Positions 45,599 to 54,983 of a stretch of 64,000 nucleotides of DNA are shown here, piece by piece. Numbering within the stretch: position 1 is the first letter of the stretch; each line of letters opens with the position of its first letter. Source of the stretch: an uncultured Coriobacteriaceae bacterium (GTDB taxonomy: Bacteria; Actinomycetota; Coriobacteriia; Coriobacteriales; Atopobiaceae); the NCBI GenBank assembly GCA_902790135.1, contig CADAQM010000025.1, positions 1 through 64,000 on the forward strand, read 5' to 3'. The translations under genes and the position numbers were made by a program. The notes below the pieces were generated by a model that worked only from the letters and a program-made list of their open reading frames with translations, was not told the DNA's origin and did no database searches.

Positions 45599-48535
45599 CT
45601 AGCGCTTGCGCGATGAGCGCCACATGTCGATGTAACGGCCCACGTTCTGGCAGTCGAGTTGCATGCACGAAGTGCTCGGCATGGAGCGCACGAACTGCTG
45701 TCCGTAGCGCTTGGTAGCCACGCGCGAGTCGGCAAAGACCACGATGCCAGCATCGGTACCCGTACGGATGAGGCGTCCTGCTGCCTGCTTGACCGACAAC
45801 ACTGCCTCTGGCAACGAGTAACGCCACCACGAGCGATCTTCGCGCAGGTCACGCTCTCGCACCAAAGGATCATTGGGGTTGGCAAAGGGAAGCTTGGGGA
45901 TGATTACGCAGCGTAGCGTGTCACCTGCCGCGTCAAAGCCCTCCCAGAACGACTTGAGCGCCATCAACGACCGGCTCTCGTCCGCCATGAACTTCTCGCG
46001 CAGGCGGCGTGGCGACGATCCGCGCTCCTGACAGTCAACCTCGAGCCCGATGGCCGAGAGCCGTGGCGCCAGCTCGCTATGAACCTGCTCCATCTCGCGA
46101 CGGTTGGTAAAGAGCGTGAGCACCGAGCCACCCATGGCACGATGCACGTCAAAGAGCAGGTCCACGAGTGCCGGCAGGTAGCTGCGTGTGCCTGGCGCAG
46201 GCATGTCACGACACACCAGCACACTCATATTGCGATCGAAGTCAAAGCTCGAAGCGAGTTTTAGGCTGCCTCGATTGCTCTTATCAATCTGGTCAAGGCC
46301 CACGGCATGGTCAAAGTGCTCGAACGACTCTCCTACGGCGATGGTGGCAGAGGTGAAGATCACGCTCATCATCTCGGGCAGCCAGCGCTGGGCCAAATCC
46401 GTGCCCACGTCCACCTTCTCGGCGAGCAGGGCTTCCGTCGCCATGTCGCGCCGACGCCTCGAGAGACGCGCCGAGTACACGTAGGTGTGATCCTCTCCCG
46501 CTTCGATCAGTGAGAGCGCGTCACGAAGTTCGACTAGGAATCCAGTAGCTTCCTTGAGATCGCCTCCGAACTGTGGTGAGAGGTCCGCAAGGGCTTCGAC
46601 GGTCTCGTGGGCATCCTTTGCAGCCTCGTCGAGACGCTCGATGGCTCGCAGCATGGCCTCAGAAAGCCCTGCCCACTCACGTGACTGACGAACGCCCTCA
46701 TCAATCCAAAGCGTCTGAGTCTCATAACCGCCGCTGGGCCCGGACACATGTGTGAGCTCGTGCAGGGCCTCAAAGACGTCAGCCGTTGAGACCGTCGCAC
46801 GCGAGGCAGAGGCAGCGAGCTTGGTGAGCAGGCTAGCAGGCAGCGTGGAGCCTTCCTTCTGCGTTATCTGCCCAAAGAGCGTGTGAATCGTGCCTGTCTT
46901 GGTGCCTCCCAGCTTCTCAAATGACTGTCGCACCTCTTCGCCCGTAACCTCGACCGCCCACTGACGGCGGGCCTCGGACTCAAAGCCATGGGCCTCGTCC
47001 ACGATCCAGTGCCTGATGGGGGGCAGGATACGACCATCTGCTGTTACGTTGCGCAGCAGGAGGGAGTGATTGGTAACCACCACGTCCGAGCACCCTGCGC
47101 GACGGCGTGCGCCGTGCACCATGCACTCGTTGGGGTAGAACGGGCAACGCGTGCGCTGGCACTCCGACGGAGACGTGGTGAGCATGCCGCGGGGCACAAA
47201 TCGCCAACGTATGCCAAGCGTGTCAAGGTCACCTTCGGCTGCCTGGCACACTGATGCATAGGTGACCGCGATTGCCGTGAGCATGTCAGACTCCACCGAC
47301 TCGATGGAGCGATAGCTGTTGCCCTGCATAGCGGGCAGCTCGTTGACCGCGGCGCGTTGGAGCCGGTTGAGACACGGGTAGTGCTCGTAGCCCTTGAGAC
47401 TGGTGAAGGTAAGACCGCCAGGAAGAGCACGCTTGAGAGCAGGAAGCTCGTGGGCAACAAGCTGGTCGGTAAGGGCGTTGGTCTTTGTGGCCACGCCTAC
47501 GGTAATGCCGTTACGCTGGGCAAACTCTATGGCAGGCACGAGGTAGGCCATGGATTTGCCAACACCTGTACCCGCTTCGATTGCTCGATGCGTCGAGCTC
47601 GCAAGCGCCTCTCGCACCTCAAGTGCCATGGCCTCCTGCTCTGGACGGCGCTCATAGACGTCATACATGCGCGAGACCAGGCCGTCATTGGCAAACGCCG
47701 CCCGTATCTGCTCGATAGAAGGTGAGCTGAGCGAAGCCACCTCATTTGCATCAACGCGCGCGTGCCAGTCCGTACCAGCAATCAGATCGTGGCGTACGCT
47801 CTTGAGCGAGAAGCTGCCGCCACCGTCCGTCGTCGAAAGGTACGAGAGAATGACCCTGAAGGGCCATTCGACTTCTGGGTGCATGCCCGCGAGCAGCCCG
47901 AGCAGTCCATCAGGAAGATCGAGCAGACCCTGCAGCATGACAGGCCACATACCGCACAGTGCATCGACATCGTCCATCGCTCGGTGGGTCACGCTGTCGC
48001 AGCCAAATGCAGCGGCCATGTCCGACAATCGGTGCGACGACAGCAGGGGCAGGGCCATGCGCGAGAGCGAGAGCGTGTCAATCCACACGTCGCTCACCTC
48101 ATACCCACCGGGGACCTTCTCTATAAACGTACGGTCAAACGTCGCATTGTGTGCCAGGACGGGTGAACCACCGACAAACTCCGCAAGGCCCGTCACTGCC
48201 TCCTCAGCAAAGGGCGCGTCTGCCACATCAATCGCACGAATCCCCGTCAATTCCTGTATTTCCGCAGGTATCGGCTTTGTAGGCTGCACGAAGGTACGAT
48301 AGCGGTCAACGATCTGCTTGCCGCTGATACGTGCCGCGGCAATCTCGATGAGCTCGCACTCCCTGAAGGAAAGACCCGTGGTCTCGGTGTCCAGCACGAC
48401 CATGTCCTCCTCGAGAGGGCCAAAGTCGGCCTTTTGGGCACGTTCCGCAAGGGTGAGATACCGAGCGCGCACATCTTTTGGCGTTGTGGGAAGCAGGAGC
48501 CGCCCAAGCAGCTCCTGCGCATTGCTTTGAACCAT
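45599..48535 (-). CDS. dinG: DinG-family helicase with an N-terminal DEDD exonuclease domain
   Basis: A 978-residue protein. Exonuclease domain (about 44-195): VVLDTETTG (D49, E51), HNATFDRTF (D134) and HRAMDDVDAL (H184, D188). Helicase domain: Walker A AGTGVGKS (321-328), an iron-sulphur cysteine cluster region (for example CQRTRCPFYPNEC), VDEAHGF (DEAH), and C-terminal AAGRLIRTGTDAG (motif VI). The fusion is typical of Gram-positive DinG/YpvA-like enzymes that act in repair of damaged or structured DNA. The start codon has only a weak CAGGT. Transcription is probably with ddl. Confidence 0.93.
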   Translation of the reverse strand: MVQSNAQELLGRLLLPTTPKDVRARYLTLAERAQKADFGPLEEDMVVLDTETTGLSFRECELIEIAAARISGKQIVDRYRTFVQPTKPIPAEIQELTGIRAIDVADAPFAEEAVTGLAEFVGGSPVLAHNATFDRTFIEKVPGGYEVSDVWIDTLSLSRMALPLLSSHRLSDMAAAFGCDSVTHRAMDDVDALCGMWPVMLQGLLDLPDGLLGLLAGMHPEVEWPFRVILSYLSTTDGGGSFSLKSVRHDLIAGTDWHARVDANEVASLSSPSIEQIRAAFANDGLVSRMYDVYERRPEQEAMALEVREALASSTHRAIEAGTGVGKSMAYLVPAIEFAQRNGITVGVATKTNALTDQLVAHELPALKRALPGGLTFTSLKGYEHYPCLNRLQRAAVNELPAMQGNSYRSIESVESDMLTAIAVTYASVCQAAEGDLDTLGIRWRFVPRGMLTTSPSECQRTRCPFYPNECMVHGARRRAGCSDVVVTNHSLLLRNVTADGRILPPIRHWIVDEAHGFESEARRQWAVEVTGEEVRQSFEKLGGTKTGTIHTLFGQITQKEGSTLPASLLTKLAASASRATVSTADVFEALHELTHVSGPSGGYETQTLWIDEGVRQSREWAGLSEAMLRAIERLDEAAKDAHETVEALADLSPQFGGDLKEATGFLVELRDALSLIEAGEDHTYVYSARLSRRRRDMATEALLAEKVDVGTDLAQRWLPEMMSVIFTSATIAVGESFEHFDHAVGLDQIDKSNRGSLKLASSFDFDRNMSVLVCRDMPAPGTRSYLPALVDLLFDVHRAMGGSVLTLFTNRREMEQVHSELAPRLSAIGLEVDCQERGSSPRRLREKFMADESRSLMALKSFWEGFDAAGDTLRCVIIPKLPFANPNDPLVRERDLREDRSWWRYSLPEAVLSVKQAAGRLIRTGTDAGIVVFADSRVATKRYGQQFVRSMPSTSCMQLDCQNVGRYIDMWRSSRKR

Positions 48536-48589
48536 GTACCTGCAGTTTCCTTGTCGTATACCAGACTTCCCAGCAAAGGTCGTTCGGTG

Positions 48590-49540
48590 TTACTTGAGTG
48601 CCAACTCCACTATGCGACGGCAAAGCTCGGGGAACTCGATTCCAGCGTGGCGCGCGCTGTCGGGCAGCAGGCTGGTCTCGGTCATACCAGGAATCGTGTT
48701 GGTCTCCAGGATGTAGGGGACGCCTTCCTCGGTGACGATGAAATCGCTGCGCGACACCCCGCGACAGCCAAGCACCTTGTGAGCGCGCACGGCGAGTTCC
48801 TGGGCACGTGCATAGACGTCGGCATCGAGTCGCGCGGGAATCACGTGATGCAGCTCGCCCGGCTCGTACTTGACCTTGAGGTCGTAGAACTCCGCACCCG
48901 TCACGATTTCGACGATCGGCAGTGCCTCCGGTTCCTCGTTTCCCAACACGGGCACGGTGATCTCGGTACCTGTGATGCACTGCTCCACGAGAACCGTGTC
49001 GCCCTTGGCACCAGCGGTACGGATAGCCTCCTCGAGCTGTTCAGCGGCAGTCACACGCGTGATGCCATAGCTCGACCCGTTTCCCGCCGGCTTCACAAAC
49101 AGAGGCAGCCCAAGACGCTCGACTATCTGCGCAAGTTCGTCTTCACCAGGCACATAACCAGGAGCAAGCGTCACTCCTTCGGGCGTCGGAATGCCCACGG
49201 TCCTGTACATGGTGATGGCGACATCCTTCTCAGTGCCCATTGCCGAAGCCAGGACGCCTGAGAACGTGTAGGGCACATGGAGAATCTCCAGCAGGCCCTG
49301 GATGCATCCGTCCTCGCCATAGCGGCCGTGCATGGCGGGAAATGCCACGTCATAAGAGCCTTCGATCAGCTTCGCGACAAAGACCGGAGACGCGACATCA
49401 AGGAGGTCTACCTGTACAAAACCAGCCTCTAGCAGGGCCTTTTTGCATGCACGACCCGAGCTGAGCGAGATCTCCCGCTCATCTGACCAACCTCCTGCAA
49501 GAACCGCAACCTTGCAACCTGTCAGCTCGTTAACCTCCAT
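48590..49540 (-). CDS. ddl: D-alanine-D-alanine ligase
   Basis: A 316-residue ATP-grasp enzyme making the D-Ala-D-Ala dipeptide of peptidoglycan. Motifs: VAVLAGGWSDEREISLSSG at the N-terminus, AMHGRYGEDG, VKPAGNGSSYGI, and GVSRSDFIVTEEG followed by LETNTIPGMT. ATG after AAAGGAG. It precedes dinG on the same strand with a gap of about 54 bases. Confidence 0.96.
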   Translation of the reverse strand: MEVNELTGCKVAVLAGGWSDEREISLSSGRACKKALLEAGFVQVDLLDVASPVFVAKLIEGSYDVAFPAMHGRYGEDGCIQGLLEILHVPYTFSGVLASAMGTEKDVAITMYRTVGIPTPEGVTLAPGYVPGEDELAQIVERLGLPLFVKPAGNGSSYGITRVTAAEQLEEAIRTAGAKGDTVLVEQCITGTEITVPVLGNEEPEALPIVEIVTGAEFYDLKVKYEPGELHHVIPARLDADVYARAQELAVRAHKVLGCRGVSRSDFIVTEEGVPYILETNTIPGMTETSLLPDSARHAGIEFPELCRRIVELALK

Positions 49541-49651
49541 GAGGCAAACTCCTTTGCAACCTTGCTTGCGCTAGACTCACCTGTTGAGCACGCATTTACC
49601 AGATTGATGGTACCCCACGTGGATTTTCAGACGTAGAAGAGGTTCGAAATC

Positions 49652-50713
49652 ATGCAAGAAGCCAGAAACACAGCATCTCGGAGCACGGGTCTCACCGATC
49701 TGCGCACCCTGACGCATGGTCAGCTACTCGAAACGCTCAAGGAGCTCGGCCAGCCGGCGTTTCGCGTGAAACAAATCGAAGAGTGGATCTGGGAGAAGGG
49801 TGCCTCCTCGTTTGATGACATGACGAACCTCCCTAAGGCGCTGCGTTCGGCACTTTCGGACCAGTTCACGCTTGGTGGCGTTTCGCAGGTCGCTCGTCAG
49901 GTGTCAGAAGATGGCAGTCGAAAGTACCTGCTTCGCTATGCTGACAACACAACCGTCGAGTGCGTGGGCATGCCTTCTGGCAACAAGCTTGCCGTCTGTG
50001 TCTCATCACAGGCTGGTTGTGGCATGGGCTGCGCCTTCTGCGCCACTGGCGCTGCTGGCCTGACGCGCTCGCTTACCGCTGGCGAGATCTACGACCAGGT
50101 TATCCATGTGCGCGACGACTTTGACTCTCGCGTCTCGAGCGTCGTCCTTATGGGTCAGGGCGAGCCCTTTGTCAACTACGACGCAACGCTCGCTGCGATG
50201 CGCAAGATCAACTCTCCTGACGGCCTGGGTATTGGCGCACGTCATATTACGGTATCTACCTGCGGAATCATTCCTGCCATCAAACGTTTTGCCAATGAGC
50301 CAGAGCAGTTCACGCTCGCCGTCTCCCTGCACTCGGCTGTTCAGCGTACACGCAATGCTCTCATGCCTGGCGTTCGCAAGTTCTCGCTTATGCACCTCTA
50401 CGAGGTGATGGGCGAGTACGTGGACAAGACTGGGCGCCGACCGACGTATGAGTATGCGCTGATTCGTGGAGTAAACGACACCGAAGACGAGTTGGGCGCT
50501 CTCTGCGACTTCTGTCGCGACAATCTTGCCCACGTCAACATCATCAAGCTCAACGAGGTCAAGGGCTCGCGCTTCCAGCCGAGCTCTGATGCACGTGCTG
50601 GCGAGTTTGTCAGGCGTCTCGCTAATGTCGGCGTCGAGGCTACCATCAGGCAGTCCCGTGGTCAGGACATCGATGCGGCATGCGGTCAGCTTAAGCAGCG
50701 TCTGGGCAAGTAA
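49652..50713 (+). CDS. rlmN: Dual-specificity 23S rRNA/tRNA methyltransferase RlmN
   Basis: A 353-residue radical-SAM enzyme that methylates C2 of A2503 in 23S rRNA and A37 in tRNAs. The radical-SAM cysteines are in GCGMGCAFCATG (CxxxCxxC). VLMGQGEPFVNYD and VSLHSAVQRTRNALMPG are typical; the C-terminal part ends VEATIRQSRGQDIDAACGQL, the segment holding the second catalytic Cys. ATG after AAGAGG. Confidence 0.97.
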   Translation: MQEARNTASRSTGLTDLRTLTHGQLLETLKELGQPAFRVKQIEEWIWEKGASSFDDMTNLPKALRSALSDQFTLGGVSQVARQVSEDGSRKYLLRYADNTTVECVGMPSGNKLAVCVSSQAGCGMGCAFCATGAAGLTRSLTAGEIYDQVIHVRDDFDSRVSSVVLMGQGEPFVNYDATLAAMRKINSPDGLGIGARHITVSTCGIIPAIKRFANEPEQFTLAVSLHSAVQRTRNALMPGVRKFSLMHLYEVMGEYVDKTGRRPTYEYALIRGVNDTEDELGALCDFCRDNLAHVNIIKLNEVKGSRFQPSSDARAGEFVRRLANVGVEATIRQSRGQDIDAACGQLKQRLGK

Positions 50714-50723
50714 GTAACGCAAG

Positions 50724-50758
50724 AGGGGACTCGATTGTGCTCGAGTCCCCTTCCTTAT
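50724..50758 (+). terminator. Intrinsic terminator after rlmN
   Basis: Perfect 11-bp stem AGGGGACTCGA / TCGAGTCCCCT with a 6-base loop, then TCCTTATT. Confidence 0.85.
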
Positions 50759-50788
50759 TCCTCTATAACAGAACAACTGTTCTACTAT

Positions 50789-51043
50789 TTAGAACCCCAA
50801 ATCTTCCCATGCCTTACGTACCTGCTCACGGTTCTGGCGGACAGTCTCCTCGTCCATGATCGTACCGATATGGTCGTTGACGAGCGTATGCAGCTTAACG
50901 TAAGAATCGATAATCGTCCGATTCATCGATGAGATACCCTGCTTAGCCACATCGTCGAGAAGCACCTGATACGCAACAACTCCGAGCACGGACAATGCAG
51001 TGACAGCAATGAGTCCGTTTCGAATCTGCTTGAGAATCCTCAT
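50789..51043 (-). CDS. Small membrane-anchored protein of unknown function
   Basis: An 84-residue protein: one helix at about 8-27 (NGLIAVTALSVLGVVAYQVLL) and a charged C-terminal helix. The ATG lies 2 bases from the parB stop, and GGAGGG sits in the end of parB, so it is coupled to parAB. I do not recognise the family. Its place behind parB suggests a link to segregation or the membrane. Confidence 0.6.
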   Translation of the reverse strand: MRILKQIRNGLIAVTALSVLGVVAYQVLLDDVAKQGISSMNRTIIDSYVKLHTLVNDHIGTIMDEETVRQNREQVRKAWEDLGF

Positions 51044-51044
51044 G

Positions 51045-51917
51045 CTACTCACCACCCTCCATCGTAACCTTGCTCAGCTGTTCGACCAGCTTTGCGAGCT
51101 GCTCCTCATCTGCAAACTCGATCTCAATCTTGTTCTTGTTCCTCAGACGCTTTACCTTGACGTTGGTATCCAGAGCAAGTCGTAGCTGGCGGGCAGCCCT
51201 CTTGTAAGACTGAGGAGTTGCCACACGGACCGGTGGCTGCCTATCTGTGACAGAAAACAGTGGTGCAAGATTTTCTGTCTGACGTACGCTCAAACCGTCA
51301 TCGACAACCTTCTGCGCAAGCTTGATACGAGCATCGTCATCAGCAACCGAAAGAATTGCCCTGGCATGTCCTGCCGTAATCTTCCGCTCGACCATCATCT
51401 GCTGAACTTCCTCTGGTAGATCGAGCAGACGCAAGGAGTTGGCAATTGCAGAGCGGGACTTTGAGACAGACTGTCCCAGCTCAGCCTGAGTCATACCTGT
51501 CTTCGTCAGAAGTGCCTTGAAGCCCTGGGCTTCTTCGATTGCATCGAGGTCAGAGCGCTGGAGGTTCTCAATTAGAGCCAGCTTGAAGACATCCTCGTCC
51601 GAGATATCCTTGATGATGACGGGTATCTCAGTGAGACCAGCACGCTTTGATGCCTGATAACGACGCTCTCCGGCAACGATCTCGTACTTCTGTCCCTTTT
51701 TCCTAACAAGAATCGGCTGCAGCACACCATTCTGCCTGATTGAATCAGTGAGTTCTTCGAGTGCATCCTCGTCAAAGTTCTTACGAGGCTGGTCCTTGTT
51801 TGGGCGAATCTCACTCAATGGAAGTATGGAGTCGGGAGTTACCGCCGCTGCAACCTCTGCATCGGCACCACCCATGAGGGAATTTAAGCCTTTTCCCAAG
51901 CCAGAACGCTTAGCCAC
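51045..51917 (-). CDS. parB: Chromosome partitioning protein ParB
   Basis: A 290-residue CTP-dependent DNA clamp that loads at parS. N-terminal LGKGLNSLMG, CTPase/arginine-patch region IVAGERRYQASKRAGL and ALIENLQRSDLDAIEEA, HTH TQAELGQSVSKSRSAIANSLRLL, and C-terminal dimer domain. GTG start overlaps parA by 8 bases. Eight parS-like sites lie upstream. Confidence 0.96.
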   Translation of the reverse strand: MAKRSGLGKGLNSLMGGADAEVAAAVTPDSILPLSEIRPNKDQPRKNFDEDALEELTDSIRQNGVLQPILVRKKGQKYEIVAGERRYQASKRAGLTEIPVIIKDISDEDVFKLALIENLQRSDLDAIEEAQGFKALLTKTGMTQAELGQSVSKSRSAIANSLRLLDLPEEVQQMMVERKITAGHARAILSVADDDARIKLAQKVVDDGLSVRQTENLAPLFSVTDRQPPVRVATPQSYKRAARQLRLALDTNVKVKRLRNKNKIEIEFADEEQLAKLVEQLSKVTMEGGE

Positions 51918-52710
51918 GACGGATCACTTCCTTTGACAACTTGATATATGCCTGTGCACCCTTGCTCATTCTTGCGTACTGCGTAACCGGTAATCCATGA
52001 CTCGGAGCTTCTGAGAGTTTCACATTGCGAGGAATGATTGTCTTAAAGACCTTCTTACCAAAGTATGCGGTAACTTCTTCTGCAACCTGCTTGGATAGGG
52101 TAGTTCTAGCGTCATACATCGTCAGAAGGACGCCAAAGATCTCAAGTTCGGGATTCAGACGATTCTTGACCATGCGCATGGATTCGAGAAGCTTTGTCAC
52201 ACCCTCCAAAGCGTAGAACTCACACTGAATCGGAATCAGCAATTCATCGGCTGCAACGAGCGCGTTTATCGTCAAGAGACCCAGAGATGGTGGGCAATCG
52301 ATAAGAACATAGTCAAAATGTTCGTTGATAGGAGAGAGCAAAGACTTGAGAAGATGTTCACGACCATCGACCGTCACCATATCAACTTCTGCACCTGCAA
52401 GTTGGATGGTTGCTGGAATTGCAAACACATTCTTCTCGCAAGTATCAATGATGAGGTCTTCAACCGGATAATCGTCAAGAAGTGCATCGTAGATGTCGTG
52501 CTCGAGCTCTTCCTTTTCGATACCATAGCCACTCGAAGTGTTTCCCTGTGGATCCAGGTCGACTACAAGTACTTTCTTTTTGGCCTCTCCAAGTGCCGCA
52601 GACAGATTTACAACCGTTGTAGACTTACCAACGCCGCCCTTTTGGTTGATAACTGCGATTACCTTAGTCTTTTTGAGCGGATTTCCCCGTTTTGTATCAA
52701 GGTATCCCAC
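51910..52710 (-). CDS. parA: Chromosome partitioning ATPase ParA (Soj)
   Basis: A 266-residue deviant-Walker ATPase: KGGVGKSTT (KGGxGKS), VLVVDLDPQGNTSSGYG, LIDCPPSLGLLTINAL. Drives segregation with ParB. GTG start after GGAGG. First gene of a parA-parB-small protein operon. Confidence 0.96.
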   Translation of the reverse strand: MGYLDTKRGNPLKKTKVIAVINQKGGVGKSTTVVNLSAALGEAKKKVLVVDLDPQGNTSSGYGIEKEELEHDIYDALLDDYPVEDLIIDTCEKNVFAIPATIQLAGAEVDMVTVDGREHLLKSLLSPINEHFDYVLIDCPPSLGLLTINALVAADELLIPIQCEFYALEGVTKLLESMRMVKNRLNPELEIFGVLLTMYDARTTLSKQVAEEVTAYFGKKVFKTIIPRNVKLSEAPSHGLPVTQYARMSKGAQAYIKLSKEVIRRG

Positions 52711-53467
52711 TTTGCCTCCAACTGCTCCGTTATAGCTCCGTATGTTTGGTTTATTAGATAATAGTGCATCGTTTCACGTGAAACGTCGTAAATCGCAAAT
52801 GACTCTAGCAATTCGTGCAACCGTACTTTTCACGTGAAACAAACTAGTGAATGGAGCAATTGACTAGTCAAAACTAACCTAATTGCCGCAACAAACTATT
52901 TATCTGTTTCGTTAGCTTATCTTCAGAGTTCTTTCGTTCCTATGTTTCACGTGAAACGTGTCTCTCAATTTGAAACGTTTCTTATGTCACTCTATTCTTT
53001 GCATCTACTGATTGTCTTCTAATACTTGATTTGACCTCAATCAAGGCAGTGCTATTTAATCAAACTCTGTTTCACGTGAAACTCTGCGAATTAATCCTGG
53101 CTTCATTAGTGAGTTCAAATTCCATGAACAGTCTCTTCCGATGACACATTTCTCTTCATTGCGGAAAGACCAGTTCTAGATCTGCGCCTGTATTCAAAGT
53201 ACATGAATGTGTTCCACGTGAAACCTGTGCAGCTATCATCGTTCAGAGTTGTCTTCTTGACGCTCCAGAAGCATTGGCTGTTTTGCATACAGACGTTAGA
53301 TTACGACCAACGTACATATTCCTCATCTTGTTTCACGTGAAACAGCGAGTCCGTCGTCTAGAACTTAACTTCAGCTCTAGCTCTTAGGATCGAAACAACC
53401 ATTCATCTTCTAGTATCGAGTAGTGCCATCAATCGCTTCGTACGCAAACCTGTTTCACGTGAAACAA
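52711..53467. promoter_or_regulatory. Non-coding region carrying parS sites
   Basis: 757 bases without a gene, AT-rich compared with the coding DNA around it. Seven parS-like sites lie here (see the separate parS entry). The parA promoter must be here too. No RNA gene was recognised. Confidence 0.8.
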
Positions 53468-53599
53468 CTACGCAAGAGGATGATGCTTTGCCATCCCGGT
53501 ATTCCTCGGCAACTTTATCTTGCTCTTAGTGTCATGAACATACGTCAGTATCTCCCTGTGGCCGGAGTCATCAGGAAGCTCATAGGTTTCACGTGAAAC
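52771..53599. repeat. parS centromere cluster (eight sites)
   Basis: Core GTTTCACGTGAAAC, perfect at 52771, 52944, 53069, 53330, 53452 and 53586. One-mismatch copies at 52827 (TTTTCACGTGAAAC) and 53211 (GTTCCACGTGAAAC). The last lies inside rsmG. Spacing is 53-173 bases. This is the binding sequence of chromosomal ParB. Confidence 0.95.
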
Positions 53600-54202
53600 A
53601 AGGTGAAGCCCGACAATGTCACCAACCTTTGTACCTTGATCTATCTCATCCTCTGAAATGCGAGCTTTCGAGACAACCAAGTGACCTCCCTTCTTAAGCA
53701 AGGGAGACGCATACTCAATCAATACGCCGAGCTCTGCAACAGCACGTGCAGTAACCACATCAAAATTATGTGCTGATGTTCTAGCCAAGTCCTCTGCTCT
53801 CACTGCCTGACCCTGTACAAGATGATCGATTCCCAAGGCCTCACAGAACTCATTGACAGCAGTTGCCTTCTTACCTACTGAATCGATGAGCAGCCCGTTG
53901 TAGCCAGTCATGATTGCCAGAGGGATGCCAGGGAATCCTGCACCAGTCCCGATGTCGATATAGCGAGCACCCTCATTGAGTTCTAAGGCTTCGAGCGAAG
54001 GCAACAGCAGAAGCGAGTCAACGACATGCCGGAGGATAGCATCAAGGGGGTCGACGATGCGCGTAAGGTTGACCACCTTGTTCTTCTCAACAACTAAGTC
54101 GAGATGCTGGAGGAGCGTCTTCAGCTGTCGGTCGTCAGCCTGGATCCCATAGGCTCTCAGGCAAGTGTCAAGGTATGCTCTATTGTCCGGAGTATCAATC
54201 AT
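53468..54202 (-). CDS. rsmG: 16S rRNA methyltransferase RsmG (GidB)
   Basis: A 244-residue SAM-dependent enzyme that makes m7G527 in 16S rRNA. Motifs: NKVVNLTRIVDPLDAILRHVVDSLL, YIDIGTGAGFPGIPLAI (motif I) and VVTARAVAELGVLIEYASPLLKKGG. Contains one parS near its 3' end. The start has only a weak upstream GGAAGGG. Placed after jag, as usual near the origin. Confidence 0.95.
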   Translation of the reverse strand: MIDTPDNRAYLDTCLRAYGIQADDRQLKTLLQHLDLVVEKNKVVNLTRIVDPLDAILRHVVDSLLLLPSLEALELNEGARYIDIGTGAGFPGIPLAIMTGYNGLLIDSVGKKATAVNEFCEALGIDHLVQGQAVRAEDLARTSAHNFDVVTARAVAELGVLIEYASPLLKKGGHLVVSKARISEDEIDQGTKVGDIVGLHLVSRETYELPDDSGHREILTYVHDTKSKIKLPRNTGMAKHHPLA

Positions 54203-54311
54203 CGATTGCTGCCAAACCCTTCCGCGTCACAGTGTTCTGTCAGAAACTGTAACAGATACCTCATACAAAGGTATCTCTTGCTCTATCTGGTTAGATTCGT
54301 TACATACAAGA

Positions 54312-54338
54312 AGGGGAGAACCTTAGTGGCTCTCCCCT
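54312..54338 (-). terminator. Hairpin terminator after jag
   Basis: 8-bp perfect stem AGGGGAGA / TCTCCCCT with an 11-base loop; TTCTTG follows on the reverse strand. Confidence 0.65.
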
Positions 54339-54370
54339 GTGCCTGGCTTAGTTATATGAGTGCGTACTAC

Positions 54371-54952
54371 TTAGGACCTCACATACGTGATAACCACTCG
54401 GCGCTCGGGATCGACGCCCTCGGAGTGCGTGGTCACCTCAACGTCATCGAGAAGAGCGAGGTGAACAATGCGTCGCTCGTAGGCGTTCATTGGTGCGAGC
54501 GAAATACGGCCATGCTGGCGCTTCGCACGAGCCGCTGCACTATGAGCAAGGTTGACCAGCTTCTCCTTGCGGCGACTCTTGTATCCCTCAATGTCAATGA
54601 CAATCGGATAGTGGAACTTGAGGCGATTGCTCATAAAAGATGAAACTATCATCTGGAGCGAGTCAAGGGTACGACCGTGACGCCCAATAAGCACGGCAAG
54701 ATCCCCGCCAGAGACATCAAGCAGGAGCTCGCCCTCGTCGCCCTCATACTCGTCGATCGATACCTTCTTCTCCCCAAAGAAACCAAGGAGCTCGCGGACA
54801 TACGTGATGGCCGTATCGGCAACGAGGTCAATCTCATCGTCGGTCAGGGCGACACCACTCTCATAGTGCTCGCGAATCAAGGCAAACTCATCCGCGGGGG
54901 CATCCGCGGCCTCAACATCGATATCAGGAGTGAGCATCGGCTCGTCCTCCAT
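54371..54952 (-). CDS. khpB: R3H/KH RNA-binding protein Jag (KhpB)
   Basis: A 193-residue protein: KH-like LLLDVSGGDLAVLIGRHGRTLDSLQ, then R3H domain with YKSRRKEKLVNLAHSAAARAKR and NAYERRIVHLALLDDVEV. RNA-binding partner in Gram-positives, linked to cell-division and sporulation functions in relatives. Lacks the long Jag-N domain. It lies after yidC in the same operon. Confidence 0.92.
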   Translation of the reverse strand: MEDEPMLTPDIDVEAADAPADEFALIREHYESGVALTDDEIDLVADTAITYVRELLGFFGEKKVSIDEYEGDEGELLLDVSGGDLAVLIGRHGRTLDSLQMIVSSFMSNRLKFHYPIVIDIEGYKSRRKEKLVNLAHSAAARAKRQHGRISLAPMNAYERRIVHLALLDDVEVTTHSEGVDPERRVVITYVRS

Positions 54953-54983
54953 GGTGTACCTCCTTAAGGCAAGTTAGCCTAGA

